Source: Carboxylicivirga taeanensis (GTDB taxonomy: Bacteria; Bacteroidota; Bacteroidia; Bacteroidales; Marinilabiliaceae). From it: DNA of 64,000 nucleotides. The DNA lies in contig NZ_JBPUSJ010000004.1 in the NCBI RefSeq assembly GCF_051851475.1, positions 248,001-312,000 of the forward strand. Direction: 5' to 3'. Under the pieces are notes generated by a model. That model was not told the origin of the DNA and did not search any database. It saw only the letters and a list, made by a program, of their open reading frames with translations. Shown one piece after another: positions 55,689-64,000 of the stretch (positions are counted from its first letter, which is position 1; the number at the start of each line of letters is the position of its first letter). The position numbers and the translations under genes are program-made.

Positions 55689-57161
55689 ATGAATCAATTA
55701 TTAATATATATTGCTGCACTAATACTAATTTTAGGATTCAATGCATGTGAAGAAGATACAATAGAGTCCTCGCAATTAAATGATACGACTTATGATATCA
55801 TGGTGGACCTTAATGACGAGAAAGGGATTGTGAGCCCTTTATTAATGGGGTTTAATTGTATTTATTGTTTTGAAAAAGATGCCATGTGGGAAAATGGTTC
55901 GGGACAGTTACCTGAAATGTTTAAGCGCATGAATACTGGTATTCTACGTTATCCTGGTGGTGCAGTAGTGAACCGCTATCACTGGAATAACCTTAATGGA
56001 CAAGGCTGGAAGGATAATTGGGATCCGAATTATGACTCGGCTAATGATATGCCATCAACTGAATTTATGGATGTGGATGAGTATATGACTAATGTGAATG
56101 CGATTGGGGCTGAACCAATGCTGGGAATTAACATGGGGTCAGGGCTGAAATATAACCGTGTACAGGATGGAATTGATGAAGCAGTTGCTCTAATGCAGTA
56201 CTGTAAAGACCAGGGGTATGAAGTAAAGTATTGGTACTTAGATAACGAAGCCTACCATAAAGGAGCTAACTATACGATGACCCCTGAAGAATATGCAGAA
56301 CAAATTAATTTGTATGTACCGGCAATGAAAGCGGTAAACCCAAACATTGAAACCATTGTTAATTGGGATAGCAAAATTTCCACTAGTTCAGCTGGTATGG
56401 AAAAACTTATTTCTATAGCAGGTGAGAATATCAATATCATGGAGGTGCACTGGTATTGGGAGTTCGGAACTTCCACTTTTAACAGGTGGATAAATAGTTA
56501 CCCGATGAGTACTCAAAATCAATGGTACAATGGCTTAAGCTATTTTCGCGAGATAATGGAGTTTACACCTTTACTGCATCGTACAGGTCATACTCATATT
56601 AAACTGGCATCCAATGAGTGGAACCTGGGACCATCGCCCTCAGATGATGAAACCCCGTCTAAGTTTGAATCAGCTTTGATGTTATCGGAACAGTTTACTC
56701 AATTCATCGATGCAGGCTTGTTTATGGCCAACTTTTGGGGGGTACATTGGCCAACAGAAAATGCTTCGCCATCCGTAAATCGGTATTTATTGGATCCAAC
56801 GGACAACTACAGGGAGAACCCTGCAACAAAAGTATTCGAGTTATTTGGCGAAGCCATGGGCAAAATGCAAGTTAGATGCTCGTCACTGATTAATGGCGTT
56901 TACGATGTAGCAGTGTGGGATGATGAAAGTGATCAACTAATCATATACCTTCTGAATAAGAATCAAAATGAGGTGCCTTTAAGTACAGGAATTGATTTAA
57001 AAGGTATTAATGCTAAAATGGTTACAGCTAAATCTTATGTTGGCTCAGAAGATGGTGTGACAGGTGAAATAATTCAAACTGTTGCAACAGTTGAGTCTTC
57101 GTCAAGGGTTAAGTTAAGCTTGCCTCAGAATTCCTTAACTAAAGTCGTTATTAAAAACTAA
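55689..57161 (+). CDS. GH51/GH39-like clan GH-A glycoside hydrolase lipoprotein
   Basis: Start at ATG 55689 (a TTG nine bases earlier is unlikely). The ~490-residue product has a lipoprotein signal (LILILGFNACEED) and a barrel with ILRYPGGAVVNRYHWNN, GWKDNWDPNYD, YWYLDNEAYHKG (acid/base candidate Glu185) and LASNEWNLGPS (nucleophile candidate near residue 310), then a C-terminal beta domain (QLIIYLLNKNQNEVPLS). It is closely related in sequence to the T9SS-exported enzyme at 45683 (same GWSDNWDPNYD/GWKDNWDPNYD block) but lacks the CBM-like and T9SS parts. Two forms with different cell locations fit a scheme of surface cutting then further cutting after import. Linkage unknown. Confidence 0.82.
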   Translation: MNQLLIYIAALILILGFNACEEDTIESSQLNDTTYDIMVDLNDEKGIVSPLLMGFNCIYCFEKDAMWENGSGQLPEMFKRMNTGILRYPGGAVVNRYHWNNLNGQGWKDNWDPNYDSANDMPSTEFMDVDEYMTNVNAIGAEPMLGINMGSGLKYNRVQDGIDEAVALMQYCKDQGYEVKYWYLDNEAYHKGANYTMTPEEYAEQINLYVPAMKAVNPNIETIVNWDSKISTSSAGMEKLISIAGENINIMEVHWYWEFGTSTFNRWINSYPMSTQNQWYNGLSYFREIMEFTPLLHRTGHTHIKLASNEWNLGPSPSDDETPSKFESALMLSEQFTQFIDAGLFMANFWGVHWPTENASPSVNRYLLDPTDNYRENPATKVFELFGEAMGKMQVRCSSLINGVYDVAVWDDESDQLIIYLLNKNQNEVPLSTGIDLKGINAKMVTAKSYVGSEDGVTGEIIQTVATVESSSRVKLSLPQNSLTKVVIKN

Positions 57162-57223
57162 ATGAGCTGACGAATACTTGCCGTTAAGGAACGATTCAAA
57201 TATTCAACACTTATTATCGTTCT

Positions 57224-57242
57224 CCTATCAGCAAATGATAGG
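57224..57242 (+). terminator. Small hairpin between the two GH-A genes
   Basis: CCTATCA (57224-57230) and TGATAGG (57236-57242) pair around a 5-base loop, followed by TAATTAATGT. A weaker AACGAT/ATCGTT pair lies just upstream. It may stabilise or tune the message; termination strength is doubtful. Confidence 0.4.
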
Positions 57243-57297
57243 TAATTAATGTATTAGCATCCGTCTGTTCTGGCAGGTGGATGCCAAAAGTATCTCT

Positions 57298-58755
57298 ATG
57301 AACATAATTAAGCATACCTTTTTTTGTCTGATATGGTTGGCTTTATGGCCCGTTCAGTCCTTTTCTCAGGATACTATTGTTGTGGATTTTAATGCAATAA
57401 TTAAATCCGATATCCCAATTGGAGTTGCTTCTGCGAATTTGTGCTGGTTGCTCGATTCAGATGCCAAAAGACCTAATAATCATAAGTCATTTAGTGAAGC
57501 TATAAACGAATTGGGATGTGGCTCATTGAGATTTCCATACGGCCATTTGGCTGATAATTACCTGTGGCATACGCCTCCTTATGACAATGCACAAAAGGGT
57601 CTGAGACCTGCAGTTGCAACTAAAACGCAAACGCCAGCACAATGGGATTGGGCAACGAAAGAAGATGGGACATTTAAGTCAGCCATGGATTTTGATGAAT
57701 ACATGTCTTTGTGTACTCGTTTGGATATCAAACCGCTTGTTGTTGTAAATGCTTTGTCATTCAAGTATAAAGGAGGGCCAACTCTAGAGCAGTTGATTAC
57801 TTCAGCTGCTGAGTGGGTTAGGTATGTTAAGGAGAGAAACTACCATGTAGAATACTGGCAAATTGGTAATGAAGTCGATCATCATCCGGAATATATTAGT
57901 TTGGAAGAGTATGTTGATGCTTACCAGCAAATTTCTGCTGCAATGAAAGCTGTTGACTCGGAAATAAAAGTGGGTCCTGGCATCCTGAGTAAGACGACAT
58001 TTTTTAAAAGAATTATTTCACAAACCCCAGATTTAATTGATTTTGCTTCGTGTCACCAATACCTGTGGGCTTATAAGGAATCTTGTAGTACCTATGAGTT
58101 ATGGAAAGAATATAATGACCCTTTTATTCCTAATGTTATAAAGATGAAGGATGCGGTGCATCAATCATCAAAACCCGATATGGAAATATTAATTACTGAA
58201 ACCGGGGTTTCACCTTCAGGTCAAGGGATGGGGGATATTAATAACGTATATAAGGCTCTGTGGTGGTTCGAGATGTTGTCCAATGAGATTAATATGTCCA
58301 ATGTATCGTACATTTATAACTGGGGTACACACTCTCCCTGGAAAGGATATACAGATGACGAAGCAGATGATGTATCTGTGCTATTAAGAATTGACAACAA
58401 CGAACTCAAACCGACAGCTGAAATTATTAAATTAATTAATCAGAATTTATTAAATCATTGTGTTCGTACCAGCCATGCCTCAACATATCTGCGTAGTTAT
58501 GCCAGTATTAATAGAAATCGTAAAGAGTGTAATGTTCTATTAATGAATAAGGATACCTCGCATTTAAAGGTGACTCTCCAACTCCAGAATATGCCCAAAA
58601 ATTTAAGCGCCTTAAATCATGCTGTTTTGAAAGGAGAAAATCCAGATGATAGGGAACTTGATTTATTAAATTATCAGACCTTAAATGTAATAAATGAGGG
58701 TATTGCAGAAATAGTTTTACCTCCCTTATCTATTACGGTTTTAAACAACTATTAA
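57298..58755 (+). CDS. Second clan GH-A glycoside hydrolase, GH39/GH51-like
   Basis: Start at ATG 57298 before a signal peptide (FFCLIWLALWPVQSFSQD). ~485 residues. The barrel shows CGSLRFPYGHLADNYLWHTP, DFDEYMSLCTRLDIKPLVVV, VEYWQIGNEVDHHPEYIS (acid/base candidate Glu192) and EILITETGVSPSGQG (nucleophile candidate Glu301), and a C-terminal beta domain. It differs from the 55689 and 45683 enzymes in both motifs, so it is a different (sub)family. The order in the operon suggests sequential action on the same polymer. Family number not decidable from sequence reading alone. Confidence 0.78.
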   Translation: MNIIKHTFFCLIWLALWPVQSFSQDTIVVDFNAIIKSDIPIGVASANLCWLLDSDAKRPNNHKSFSEAINELGCGSLRFPYGHLADNYLWHTPPYDNAQKGLRPAVATKTQTPAQWDWATKEDGTFKSAMDFDEYMSLCTRLDIKPLVVVNALSFKYKGGPTLEQLITSAAEWVRYVKERNYHVEYWQIGNEVDHHPEYISLEEYVDAYQQISAAMKAVDSEIKVGPGILSKTTFFKRIISQTPDLIDFASCHQYLWAYKESCSTYELWKEYNDPFIPNVIKMKDAVHQSSKPDMEILITETGVSPSGQGMGDINNVYKALWWFEMLSNEINMSNVSYIYNWGTHSPWKGYTDDEADDVSVLLRIDNNELKPTAEIIKLINQNLLNHCVRTSHASTYLRSYASINRNRKECNVLLMNKDTSHLKVTLQLQNMPKNLSALNHAVLKGENPDDRELDLLNYQTLNVINEGIAEIVLPPLSITVLNNY

Positions 58756-58766
58756 AAGTAAGCACA

Positions 58767-60890
58767 ATGAAATATATAGTTCTTTTTTGGGTAATGCTAA
58801 TTCTCAGTCCTGTATATTCAGCAGATCCACCAATTAGTGATGGGCTAAGCATATGGCTTAAAAATGGCTCAGGCATAACAGAACAGGATGGAGGTGTTGT
58901 TTTATGGCAAAATCAGATCGGCAACAATTGTCATGCTGAGCAGAACAACCTAAACCTAACAGGTCAATTGATGTATGAAACTTACCCCGGGAAAGTAAAT
59001 GTAGGCTTCACTGCGAATAACTCCTGTTTGCATCTTATCAATTCAAATCAGTTTTTTAGCAATCAGAGTTATACTGTTTTTTATGTTGGTAAAGTAGGCG
59101 ATGTTAAAAATATTGCTTCATTATTGTGTAATTTCAGACCCAGCGCTGACTGGTCTTCTTATACCGGTTTTAGATTTGCATGCAATGCAAAAGAAGAGTT
59201 AGTTCTACAGTATGGAAATCCAAAGTGGACACAGGTCATATTATCTCAAATGTCACCAAATTCATTTTTTTATTTTGGATTTACGATAAATGAAGCAGGC
59301 GATTACCTTTACTTCGATAGTCAATCTGACGAGGTTTCTTCCGGTAGTATTATTGGCACAATAGAGCCCGGTGCTCTTGATCTGAATTTCAACCTCCACT
59401 TAACACCTTCTGGCAGTCAAACATATGATCATACCGAGGTGGCAGAACTCCTTACTTATAACAGGACTCTACCACCCGCCCAATTTGCAGAGATAAGAAA
59501 TTGGTTAGCCGAAGAGTATTCTGATTTAAGCAATTCTGCTTTTGAGGTTTCTGAATTTACCCCAGTCGCAAGCACAGAGCTTTCTTCATCTGGTTCTATT
59601 TCATTAACCTTTTCTAAAGAGTTGAAACAACCGATTATCAACTACCCTGATGTTTACATCAATAAGGTTTTAGCTAATGATATTTGCTTGTGGACAACAA
59701 CTTCGTCAACAACCTTAAATCTTAAACCAAATAGCAGTTGGACAAAGGGTGACTTAGTTTCTGTTGTAGTTAATCCATTGCTAGAGTCTGCCGATGGGAG
59801 CCTTTATGAAGGTGTTCGAGCTGAATATGAGTTTATTGTTGAGACTGAGAATGATTTTGGAATTGAACATGTTGAGATTCCTACTATTGCCACTAGAAAC
59901 GATGGCACTCATAATATTCCGTTAAAACTTGTTTTACCATTGAGGAGGAATGGGAAAGTACCAGTCCACTTTTGGGTACACGGTGGAGGTTGGAATGGAG
60001 GTACCCTTAGTAACTCCTATGCAAGTAATAGTCCTCATGCCGAGTACCTGGCAGCCAATTTGGGCATTGCCAACATTGGTATTGCATATCGATGCAAAGG
60101 GTCCAATGGCGACTTTACTCAGGCTATGGAAGATATTGACGCAGCTTATCAATGGGTGGTTGAGAATGCTGATACGTATAATTTAGATATAGGTAACTCA
60201 TTTTTTAGTGGTGGATCAGCAGGTACACCATTGGCCTCATTAGTTGCCCAAAGATATTCAAGCACTAAAGCTTTTGTTGGGTTTAACGGCATATATAATT
60301 TTGTGGATAACTACGGGCCTTGGGGCACAGGAAATGATTATGGACAGCAAGAACCGTCTGCCACCCAAAATTCAGCCTATTATAATTTAAGGACAAATCC
60401 ACCTGCAACAATATTGATACATGGAGATGCAGATGCAACGATTAGTCATCAGCAGAGTATTCTTTTTGCCCAAAAGATTAATGATAGTGGAGGTGATGCA
60501 ACAAGCATTATTTATGCTGATGAACCCCATGCTTTTTTTAATCCCGGTTGGGAGCAGTATGAAGATGTCTTGTTTGAGATGGTTACTTTCCTGAAGCGTA
60601 ATGGTATTTATCAAACTGAAGATATTGCTGCTGATATTAATATTGGTGTTAATGAATTTGAAAAACCATACGTGCTAGCATCAGATATCTCAACAACCAG
60701 TTGGACTATCAAACCAATAAATACAGAAATTAAAGTTAGGATATATAATACTTCGGGACTTATAGTTTATGAGAATCTAAAGGTGTGTTCCCTTACCCCA
60801 ATAAATATGAGTTCTCAGCCCGCTGGAGTATATATCATAAGCCTTGAAAATGGGGAGTACACCTTTACTGAGAAAATTCTGAATTTATAA
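58767..60890 (+). CDS. Modular alpha/beta hydrolase (esterase-like) with LamG-like domain and T9SS tail
   Basis: A 707-residue exported protein (signal LILSPVYSADPP). Modules: a concanavalin/LamG-like domain (~20-245; ISDGLSIWLKNGSGI, ARTLPPAQF-type end), an Ig-like domain (~260-365, LSSSGSISLTFSKEL), an alpha/beta hydrolase (~370-620) with HFWVHGGGWNGGT (HGGG oxyanion motif), SFFSGGSAGTPLASLVAQ (GGSAG nucleophile elbow), ILIHGDADATI and a late His in ADEPHAFFNPG, and a T9SS type A sorting domain (KVRIYNTSGLIVYENL, SQPAGVYIISLENG). It probably removes acetyl or other acyl groups from the target polysaccharide at the surface. The catalytic set Ser-Asp-His appears complete. Confidence 0.85.
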   Translation: MKYIVLFWVMLILSPVYSADPPISDGLSIWLKNGSGITEQDGGVVLWQNQIGNNCHAEQNNLNLTGQLMYETYPGKVNVGFTANNSCLHLINSNQFFSNQSYTVFYVGKVGDVKNIASLLCNFRPSADWSSYTGFRFACNAKEELVLQYGNPKWTQVILSQMSPNSFFYFGFTINEAGDYLYFDSQSDEVSSGSIIGTIEPGALDLNFNLHLTPSGSQTYDHTEVAELLTYNRTLPPAQFAEIRNWLAEEYSDLSNSAFEVSEFTPVASTELSSSGSISLTFSKELKQPIINYPDVYINKVLANDICLWTTTSSTTLNLKPNSSWTKGDLVSVVVNPLLESADGSLYEGVRAEYEFIVETENDFGIEHVEIPTIATRNDGTHNIPLKLVLPLRRNGKVPVHFWVHGGGWNGGTLSNSYASNSPHAEYLAANLGIANIGIAYRCKGSNGDFTQAMEDIDAAYQWVVENADTYNLDIGNSFFSGGSAGTPLASLVAQRYSSTKAFVGFNGIYNFVDNYGPWGTGNDYGQQEPSATQNSAYYNLRTNPPATILIHGDADATISHQQSILFAQKINDSGGDATSIIYADEPHAFFNPGWEQYEDVLFEMVTFLKRNGIYQTEDIAADINIGVNEFEKPYVLASDISTTSWTIKPINTEIKVRIYNTSGLIVYENLKVCSLTPINMSSQPAGVYIISLENGEYTFTEKILNL

Positions 60891-60916
60891 CATACTTTTT
60901 TGTGCTAAAAATTATA

Positions 60917-63385
60917 ATGATGAAATATACGATAAGTTTAGTGGTTCTTTTTTTGATAACCTGTTATAGCCTGGGGCTTGAGAAAAGGGAACGATTGTCT
61001 TTTAATCAGAACTGGCGTTTCAGTTTAGGCCAAACCGGTAATGAAAGTTTGTATGATTTTAATGACACAAATTGGAGACACTTGCATCTTCCACACGACT
61101 GGGCCATAGAAGGTCCCTTTGACGAAAAACATGATGCACGGACAGGAGGCTTGCCTGTCTCAGGAACTGCATGGTACCGTAAGCGTTTTACGCTCGATAA
61201 ATCTTATCAAGGCAAAATCGTCAACATGGAGTTTGATGGAGTTATGAACAACGCTGAAGTGTATATAAATGGGCAGCGAGTTGCGCACAGACCTTTCGGT
61301 TATATAGGATTCGAGGTAGATTTGACACCTTATGTTAACTTCGGACAGGAAAATGTGGTGGCGGTAAAAGTAGCGCCGGAAGAGTTGTCTTCCCGATGGT
61401 ATCCGGGTGCTGGTATATATCGAAATGTGTGGATGGAAATTAAGAATCCTGTACATGTAGCACATTGGGGTACATACATTACAACACCACAAGTTTCTGA
61501 GGAAGAAGCTCAAGTTAATATTGCAACAACCATTGACGTGGCACCTGATATGGCGGGTAGTTATAGTCTTCTATCCCGGATAATCGATAAGGAAGGTACA
61601 ATTGTGGCTTCAAGCGAATCAGATATAATAATTCATGACAAGCAAGTAACAGTTCAGCAAATAATTAACCTGCAATCACCACATTTGTGGGACTTGGACA
61701 ATCCATATTTATACCAGTTGGAGTCACTGGTGAAAAAAGATGGAAACACGGTCGACACTTATAGCTCAACTTTTGGAGTCCGTTCTATTGAATATTCCAA
61801 TGCAGAAGGATTCTTACTAAACGGTCGTCAAGTACGTTTTCAGGGAGTATGCCTGCATCACGATTTAGGGCCCTTAGGCGCTGCAGTGAATTATCGGGCG
61901 ACTCAGCGTCAGCTGGAAATTATGAAACAAATGGGAGTGAATGCGATTCGTACAAGTCATAATCCTCCGTCCCCAGAACAGATTGAATTATGTGATAAAA
62001 TGGGCATCCTGGTTCAGATAGAAGCGTTTGACTGTTGGAAAGCACCAAAGACTGAAAATGGGTATCATAAATACTGGGACGATTGGCATGAGCGCGACTT
62101 AAGAGATATGATTAAGCGTGACCGCAATCATCCATCGGTGGTGATGTATAGCATAGGTAACGAAATTGTGGAGCAGCGGTTGTCTCGAGGTGGTGAGCTT
62201 GCCAAATCATTAACAAAGATATGCCATGATGAAGACCCAACCAGGCCAGTAACCGCTGGATTTAATATGTATCCGGCATGTGTAAACAACGGATTGGCAG
62301 GTGCTATTGATCTTGTCGGATTTAATTATAAACCAACACAGTATGATAATCTACTGGGCAAACATCCGGATTGGATTGTATATGGCTCTGAAACATCATC
62401 GTGTGTAAGTTCAAGAGGTGTTTATCATCTGCCGTTGGATAATTACGATAAACACGAATCTTTACAAGTAAGCAGCTATGACATTATCAGTCCACCATGG
62501 GCATATCCTCCAGATTTTGAGTTTTATGCTCAGGAAACAATGACTCGTTCATTAGGTGAATTTGTATGGACCGGTTTTGACTATTTGGGTGAACCAACAC
62601 CTTATAACGGACAGGATAACCATACACATGGTAAGTGGACAGGCGACTGGCCATCGCGCAGTTCATACTTTGGTATTGTCGACTTGTGTGGTTTTCCAAA
62701 AGATCGTTTTTATCTATATCAGAGTGTTTGGACAGATGAACCAATGGTGCATATTCTACCACATTGGAATTGGGAGGGTACTCAACATGATAGCATTCCG
62801 GTATTTTGCTACACCAACTGCGATGAAGCCGAATTATTCCTGAATGGGCAGTCACTTGGTAAAAAAGTAATGGGTGAAGACAAAACAACCATTCCATCAG
62901 TCTTTAACTGGTGGAAGAAACCACAAACAACCTGGGACTCACCATATCGACTGAACTGGAAGGTGAAATTTGAGCCTGGTGAATTGAAAATAGTGGCATA
63001 TAAAAATGGAAAAGCTGCGGCAATCAAAACAATTGTTACAGCTGGAGAACCAGCCCAAATACGATTAATACCTGATAGAAAGGTAATAGAAGCTGATGGC
63101 TATGACCTATCATTTATAACGGTACGTATTGAAGATAAGCAAGGCAATTTTTGTCCTTTAGCAGATAACCTGGTGCATTTTGAGGTGAAAGGGCCTGCAA
63201 CCATTGCCGCCGTTGGAAATGGTAATGCTGCTACCACTGAACCCTTTCAAGCTAATTACAGAAAAGCATTCAATGGTTTATGTATGCTTATAATTAAAAG
63301 TGAAAAGGGCAATACAGGCAAGGTCAGCATCAAGGCTTATAGCGATGAGCTTAAAACAACTAATGTACAGGTTGAAACAAGATAA
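60917..63385 (+). CDS. GH2 glycoside hydrolase (beta-galactosidase-type) with DUF4982-like C-terminal region
   Basis: Start at ATG 60917 (ATG 60920 also possible; a GTG 15 bases earlier is unlikely). ~822 residues, signal FLITCYSLGL. GH2 layout: sugar-binding domain (~25-190; LHLPHDWAIEGPFDEKHDAR, WYRKRFTLDKSYQGK, MNNAEVYINGQRVAHRPFGY), Ig-like domain, TIM barrel with QMGVNAIRTSHNPPSPE, MYSIGNEIVEQR (acid/base Glu416) and VYGSETSSC (nucleophile Glu492), then Ig-like C-terminal domains (ELFLNGQSLGKKVM). Members of this layout cleave terminal beta-galactose or beta-glucuronic acid; in a locus with a sulfatase a galactose-type sugar is plausible. All key residues are present. Confidence 0.92.
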   Translation: MMKYTISLVVLFLITCYSLGLEKRERLSFNQNWRFSLGQTGNESLYDFNDTNWRHLHLPHDWAIEGPFDEKHDARTGGLPVSGTAWYRKRFTLDKSYQGKIVNMEFDGVMNNAEVYINGQRVAHRPFGYIGFEVDLTPYVNFGQENVVAVKVAPEELSSRWYPGAGIYRNVWMEIKNPVHVAHWGTYITTPQVSEEEAQVNIATTIDVAPDMAGSYSLLSRIIDKEGTIVASSESDIIIHDKQVTVQQIINLQSPHLWDLDNPYLYQLESLVKKDGNTVDTYSSTFGVRSIEYSNAEGFLLNGRQVRFQGVCLHHDLGPLGAAVNYRATQRQLEIMKQMGVNAIRTSHNPPSPEQIELCDKMGILVQIEAFDCWKAPKTENGYHKYWDDWHERDLRDMIKRDRNHPSVVMYSIGNEIVEQRLSRGGELAKSLTKICHDEDPTRPVTAGFNMYPACVNNGLAGAIDLVGFNYKPTQYDNLLGKHPDWIVYGSETSSCVSSRGVYHLPLDNYDKHESLQVSSYDIISPPWAYPPDFEFYAQETMTRSLGEFVWTGFDYLGEPTPYNGQDNHTHGKWTGDWPSRSSYFGIVDLCGFPKDRFYLYQSVWTDEPMVHILPHWNWEGTQHDSIPVFCYTNCDEAELFLNGQSLGKKVMGEDKTTIPSVFNWWKKPQTTWDSPYRLNWKVKFEPGELKIVAYKNGKAAAIKTIVTAGEPAQIRLIPDRKVIEADGYDLSFITVRIEDKQGNFCPLADNLVHFEVKGPATIAAVGNGNAATTEPFQANYRKAFNGLCMLIIKSEKGNTGKVSIKAYSDELKTTNVQVETR

Positions 63386-63392
63386 TACAATA

Positions 63393-63444
63393 ACTTTTGT
63401 CTCTGCTCAGAACATGCCGGAAGTATAGGGGAAGGGACAAAAGT
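63393..63444 (+). terminator. Inverted repeat between the GH2 and sulfatase genes
   Basis: ACTTTTGTC (63393-63401) and GACAAAAGT (63436-63444) pair around a 34-base loop. No T-run follows, so it is a weak structural signal in the 90-base gap. Confidence 0.35.
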
Positions 63445-63476
63445 AGTTGTTTGGTAACGAAATTAAATCGGAATAT

Positions 63477-64000
63477 ATGAGAATTATAAAAAGATTACTT
63501 CTAGTGTTTGGCATTTTAGCAGGCTTCTCGGCTTGTCATTCCAGAAAAGAGGTTGTTAATGATAAACACCCCAATATTATTTATATCCTGGCTGACGACT
63601 TAGGTTATGGCGATGTTGGTTTTAATGGTCAATCAAAATTCAAAACGCCCAATATTGATAAGCTGGCCGAAAATGGGATGGTGTTTACGCAGCACTATGC
63701 AGGTTCTACCGTGTGTGCACCCTCACGTTCGGCGCTTTTAACAGGACAGCATACAGGTCATACCACCATACGTGGAAACAAGGAAGTGTTGCCGGAGGGA
63801 CAGCATCCACTGCCTGACAGTACTTTTACTATGGCCGAAATGCTACAGGAAGCTCGTTATAAAACTGGTGTTTTTGGTAAATGGGGCTTAGGTTATCCGG
63901 GTTCAGAAGGTGACCCTAATAAGCAGGGTTTCCATGAATTCTATGGTTATAACTGCCAGCGATTGGCTCACCACTACTATCCATATCATCTATGGCATAA
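63477..64000 (+). CDS. Type I sulfatase lipoprotein, N-terminal part (runs off the window)
   Basis: ATG 63477 opens a frame that is still open at base 64000. It encodes a lipoprotein signal (FGILAGFSACHSRKE) followed by the start of a formylglycine-type sulfatase: NIIYILADDLGYGDVG (metal-binding Asp-Asp), TPNIDKLAENGMVFTQHYAG, and VCAPSRSALLTG with Cys80 in the C-x-P-S-R motif that is oxidised to formylglycine. GKWGLGYPG follows (usual GKWHLG). It should remove sulfate esters from the PUL B substrate. Its presence is the main reason to call that substrate sulfated. Confidence 0.95.
   Translation, partial: MRIIKRLLLVFGILAGFSACHSRKEVVNDKHPNIIYILADDLGYGDVGFNGQSKFKTPNIDKLAENGMVFTQHYAGSTVCAPSRSALLTGQHTGHTTIRGNKEVLPEGQHPLPDSTFTMAEMLQEARYKTGVFGKWGLGYPGSEGDPNKQGFHEFYGYNCQRLAHHYYPYHLWH

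Noticed and set aside
62487..62897. 136-codon - strand frame inside the GH2 gene
   Set aside because: Antisense shadow; GH2 coding evidence is strong across the whole stretch.

Overview
The window is a piece of a Bacteroidota chromosome. Evidence: three SusC/SusD pairs, many lipoproteins with a Leu-rich signal ending in Cys, a hybrid two-component regulator of the polysaccharide-locus type, C-terminal type IX secretion (T9SS) sorting domains, TAnnTTTG promoter candidates and almost no Shine-Dalgarno sequences. A sulfatase and several clan GH-A hydrolases suggest, but do not prove, a marine or sediment polysaccharide degrader (Marinilabiliales-like).

Region 1 (1-15774, + strand) is the back part of a polysaccharide utilization locus (PUL A): SusC C-terminus, SusD, a DUF5018-like lipoprotein, an intrinsic terminator, then nine enzymes: GHL10-like protein, calcineurin-type phosphoesterase, sialate O-acetylesterase-like protein, phosphodiester glycosidase (NAGPA/DUF2233), DUF5009 membrane acyltransferase-like protein, SGNH hydrolase, GH20 hexosaminidase and a second GHL10-like protein. 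Phosphodiester glycosidase, phosphoesterase and hexosaminidase together suggest a phosphate-containing amino-sugar glycan as substrate.

Region 2 (16114-19347) is a tricorn-type S41 protease. Region 3 (19487-28818, - strand) is a SusC/SusD pair followed by a TIG-domain lipoprotein and a PPP-like metallophosphatase with no carbohydrate-active enzyme. A TPR/LuxR-type regulator sits upstream on the same strand.

Region 4 (about 28850-34480) is an accessory island: a degenerate IS5-like fragment, two 5'-truncated RHS genes with different C-terminal tips, each followed by small genes that are candidate immunity genes, hairpin-rich repeats, and an XRE regulator that has lost its N-terminus next to one repeat copy. 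The first RHS tip has a His/Cys arrangement like clan CD (caspase-like) peptidases.

Region 5 (34487-40835) holds a PQQ-type beta-propeller lipoprotein, a TPR-AAA+ ATPase with a TPR membrane protein, and a decayed tail-specific protease gene with two in-frame stops.

Region 6 (41591-64000) is PUL B: hybrid sensor/regulator (HTCS), two T9SS-exported proteins on the - strand, then SusC, SusD, a surface lipoprotein, two GH51/GH39-like hydrolases, an alpha/beta hydrolase with T9SS tail, a GH2 enzyme and the start of a sulfatase, consistent with breakdown of a sulfated (possibly galactose-rich) polysaccharide. No tRNA, rRNA or CRISPR array was seen.
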